NCBI GenBank assembly: GCA_016196415.1
Contig: JACPXS010000113.1
Location: forward strand, 1-6,946
Reading direction: 5' to 3'
DNA: 6,946 bases
DNA from: Candidatus Omnitrophota bacterium
GTDB lineage: Bacteria; Omnitrophota; Koll11; Aquiviventales; Aquiviventaceae
Of the stretch, positions 4,888-6,946 are shown piece after piece. The notes under the pieces were generated by a model. That model saw only the letters and a program-made list of their open reading frames with translations, had not been told where the DNA came from and did no database searches. The position numbers and the translations under genes were made by a program. Position 1 is the first letter of the stretch; every line of letters begins with the position of its first letter.

Positions 4888-6946
4888 ATGCGCGTGAAGA
4901 AATTGGAAGTGTTCGGGTTCAAGTCGTTTGCCAGCAAAACGACCATCCACTTTGAGCCCGGCGTGACGGCCATCGTCGGCCCAAACGGTTCCGGTAAATC
5001 GAACATCGTCGACTCCATTCGCTGGGTCCTGGGGGAGCATAACCCCCGCGACGTCCGCGCGCCGCGCCTGGAGGACGTCATCTTCAACGGGACCGACCGC
5101 AAAGCTCCCCTCTCGATGGCCGAAGTCAATCTGACCATCGCCAATGAGCAGGGGCTCTTGCCGATTGCCTTCACCGAAGTGACCATCGCCCGCCGGGTCT
5201 TCCGCTCGGGCGAGAGCGAGTGCTTCATCAACCAGAGCCCCTGCCGGCTGAAAGACATCCAGGAGCTCTTTCTCGGGACGGGATTGGGCGGGGGCACCTA
5301 CGCCATCATTGAGCAGGGGCACATCGATATGATCCTCTCCTCGAAGCCGGAGGAGCGCCGCGCGGTATTTGAAGAGGCGAGCGGGGTCGCGAAGTATCTC
5401 GCGAAAAAGCAGGAGACGATCCGCCGGCTCGATGAGACGGAAGAGCACCTCGTGCGAATCGGCGATATTATCAGCGAGGTCCGCCGGCAACTCGGGGCGC
5501 TGGAGCGAGCCGCCAACAAGGCGCGGCAGTACAAAGCCCAGTGGGAGGAGCTGAAGCAGCTTGAGCTTCGGCTCGCCGTGGATGAGCTTTCCTCCGGCCA
5601 GGCCCGCTATGGCGAGCTCGAGCAACAGCTCCAGGCGCTCGATGCCAAACGCCAGGCGCTTGAAGGAGAGAAGCAGAGCCACGTCGCGTCGCTCGAAGCG
5701 CGTAACGCGAGCGTGTCCGCGATTCAGCAAGCCCTCCAGGAGCTGCGCGCCACGTCCGTCGAGTGCGCCAGCCGGATCGAGCAGCACCAGGCGCAGTTTG
5801 CGCTCAAGACGCGCTGGATCGAAGAGATCAGTCAGCAGCGTCAGCAGATCGAGCGCGAAGAGATCGAGCAGCGCGAGCGGCTGGCTCAACGTGACGAGCA
5901 GATGATTCGCTCCCGCGGCGGAGAGACCGAGCTGCGTGCGCAGGCGGCGGCGATTCAGGAGCAGGTGGGGCAGGGCAGCGCGGAACTGACGGCGCTGGAA
6001 TCGGCGATCGCCGATGCGGAGCGGCTCATCCAGACGGCGAAAGCGCAGCTCTTCGAGTCGGCCGCCGACGCATCCCATCAGCGCAATCAGCTTGCCGAGA
6101 CGACCTCTCGGTTGCAGGGCCTTGAGGCGCGAGTCGGCCGATTGGAAGAGCAGCGCGCGCAAGACGAGGCTCGGGCCAGCGAAGCGCGGCGCCGGTGTGA
6201 AGCGATCCTCCAGGAGCGCGACGCGCTGAAGGCGCAGCACGAGGAGAGCCAGCGCCGCACCGCGAGCGTCCAGCAGACCTTAGATGCAGCCGCCGCGCGG
6301 CGTCACGCCTTGATGGGTCGTCTCCAGCAGCTCCGAGACGATGTGGCCAGCCAACGGGCCCAGGTCGCGCTCTTGGAAGATCTCTGGCAGCGCTACGAAG
6401 GGTTTCCTGAGACGGTCAAGGCGTTGATGACCCAGGGGATTGAGGGATTGATTGGTCCGCTCGTGGATGTGGTGCAAGCCGCCCCGGGCTACGAAGATAT
6501 TGTTGAAGCCGCGCTCGGTCCCTTGGCTGAGGCGTTGGTGGTGCGGGATCGGCAGACGCTTGCGCGTTGCCGGCAGGCGTTGAGCGCTCAACAACTGGAG
6601 AGTTGCCGATTTCTAGCGCTCTCGGACTGTCCCGCCATGCCGGCCATGGAGGCGGTGGCCGTTCAAGAAGGCGTCGCAGGCGCGGTCAAGCAATATGTCC
6701 GCACCGAGCCCCAGTACCAGCCGCTGGTGGATTGGCTCTTGAACGACTCGTGGGTCATTGATGATTTGCAGCGGCTGCTCGGCGGAGGGGACGCGCCCCG
6801 CGGCCGGCTGGTGAGCGCGCGCGGGGACCGGTGGGACCGGCGCTCCTGGCGGTTCGGCGGCCGCGTGATCGTCCATCACCGCCTGGGACGCAGACAGCGC
6901 TGGGAAGAGGCGCAGGCTGCACTCCGATCGCTGGAGGAGGAGTTCA
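4888..6946 (+). CDS. smc: Chromosome partition protein Smc, N-terminal part (runs off the window)
   Basis: This is the first 686 codons of an SMC ATPase, which forms the condensin core that organises and segregates the chromosome. The N-terminal head starts MRVKKLEVFGFKSFASKT and has Walker A GPNGSGKS (31-38), LEDVIFNGT (61-69), an RLKDIQELFLGTGLG region (120-134) and IIEQGHIDMILSSKPEERR (about 140-158), followed by FEEASGVAKY. A long coiled coil rich in Gln, Glu, Arg and Ala runs from about 175 to 495. The hinge begins near residue 503 (YEGFPETVKAL, GIEGLIGPLVDVV, AALGPLAEALVV) and extends to about 650, after which the return coil begins (RWEEAQAALRSLEEEF). The full protein is usually about 1150-1200 aa, so the second coil and the C-terminal head with the signature motif and Walker B lie beyond the edge. 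ATG 4888 fits the conserved N-terminus, although no Shine-Dalgarno is visible before it. Confidence 0.95.
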   Translation, partial: MRVKKLEVFGFKSFASKTTIHFEPGVTAIVGPNGSGKSNIVDSIRWVLGEHNPRDVRAPRLEDVIFNGTDRKAPLSMAEVNLTIANEQGLLPIAFTEVTIARRVFRSGESECFINQSPCRLKDIQELFLGTGLGGGTYAIIEQGHIDMILSSKPEERRAVFEEASGVAKYLAKKQETIRRLDETEEHLVRIGDIISEVRRQLGALERAANKARQYKAQWEELKQLELRLAVDELSSGQARYGELEQQLQALDAKRQALEGEKQSHVASLEARNASVSAIQQALQELRATSVECASRIEQHQAQFALKTRWIEEISQQRQQIEREEIEQRERLAQRDEQMIRSRGGETELRAQAAAIQEQVGQGSAELTALESAIADAERLIQTAKAQLFESAADASHQRNQLAETTSRLQGLEARVGRLEEQRAQDEARASEARRRCEAILQERDALKAQHEESQRRTASVQQTLDAAAARRHALMGRLQQLRDDVASQRAQVALLEDLWQRYEGFPETVKALMTQGIEGLIGPLVDVVQAAPGYEDIVEAALGPLAEALVVRDRQTLARCRQALSAQQLESCRFLALSDCPAMPAMEAVAVQEGVAGAVKQYVRTEPQYQPLVDWLLNDSWVIDDLQRLLGGGDAPRGRLVSARGDRWDRRSWRFGGRVIVHHRLGRRQRWEEAQAALRSLEEEF

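Noticed and set aside
5026..5320. Possible unusual SMC head motif (IIEQG rather than IIGQG)
   Set aside because: EQG is common in bacterial SMC proteins as I recall them, so it is not an anomaly.
4777..6240. Long (487-aa) minus-strand open frame
   Set aside because: It lies antisense to smc, whose conserved motifs are clear on the + strand. Its Leu/Arg-rich translation is typical of GC-driven shadow frames.
1..6946. CRISPR array, tRNA or rRNA genes
   Set aside because: No regularly spaced repeats, tRNA-like cloverleaf with a CCA-proximal pattern, or rRNA signature was seen. The E2 multi-hairpin layout is not tRNA-like in arm lengths.

Overview
The window reads as a GC-rich bacterial chromosome fragment. 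The gene set points to a Gram-negative (diderm) organism: an outer-membrane secretin with its AAA ATPase and GspC-like partner, then a FabL/FabI-type enoyl-ACP reductase and a chromosome-condensation smc gene. The style of the ATPase and GspC proteins recalls deep-branching, mostly uncultured phyla such as Omnitrophota, but that placement is from memory and is only a guess. All genes are on the + strand. The long minus-strand open frames are shadows produced by high GC.

Layout. Positions 2-82 hold the AT-rich 3' end of a gene entering from the left. Positions 95-931 encode an ExeA/GspA-type AAA ATPase. It overlaps by 35 nt a small inner-membrane GspC-like protein (897-1526). After a 175-nt gap comes a secretin (1702-3513), followed by a 465-nt gap, a YX6K-type short-chain reductase (3979-4776), a 111-nt repeat-rich gap, and the first 686 codons of smc (4888 to the window edge).

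How the genes fit together. The ATPase, GspC-like and secretin genes look like one secretion or pilus outer-membrane module. In related systems the ATPase assists secretin assembly, GspC links the inner-membrane platform to the secretin, and the secretin forms the outer-membrane pore. Both accessory proteins are stripped down: the ATPase has no peptidoglycan-binding tail and GspC has no PDZ domain. The secretin carries an apparent TonB-like C-terminal domain beyond its pore domain. The reductase and smc are housekeeping genes with no obvious functional link to the module.

Most notable non-coding content. Both gaps around the secretin contain a MITE-like element with terminal inverted repeats directly abutted by target-site-like direct repeats. 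Element E1 is 1539-1670 with an imperfect 10-bp repeat; element E2 is 3656-3911 with a perfect 8-bp repeat. The two share subterminal 13-mer and 11-mer words at the same distance (within 1 nt) from their ends, in inverted orientation, so they are probably two members of one family bracketing the secretin gene. E2 also holds four hairpins, one of which looks like a separate palindromic repeat. A second anomaly is a sharp composition jump, from about 31% GC in the first 120 bases to over 60% by base 181, which falls inside the ATPase gene.
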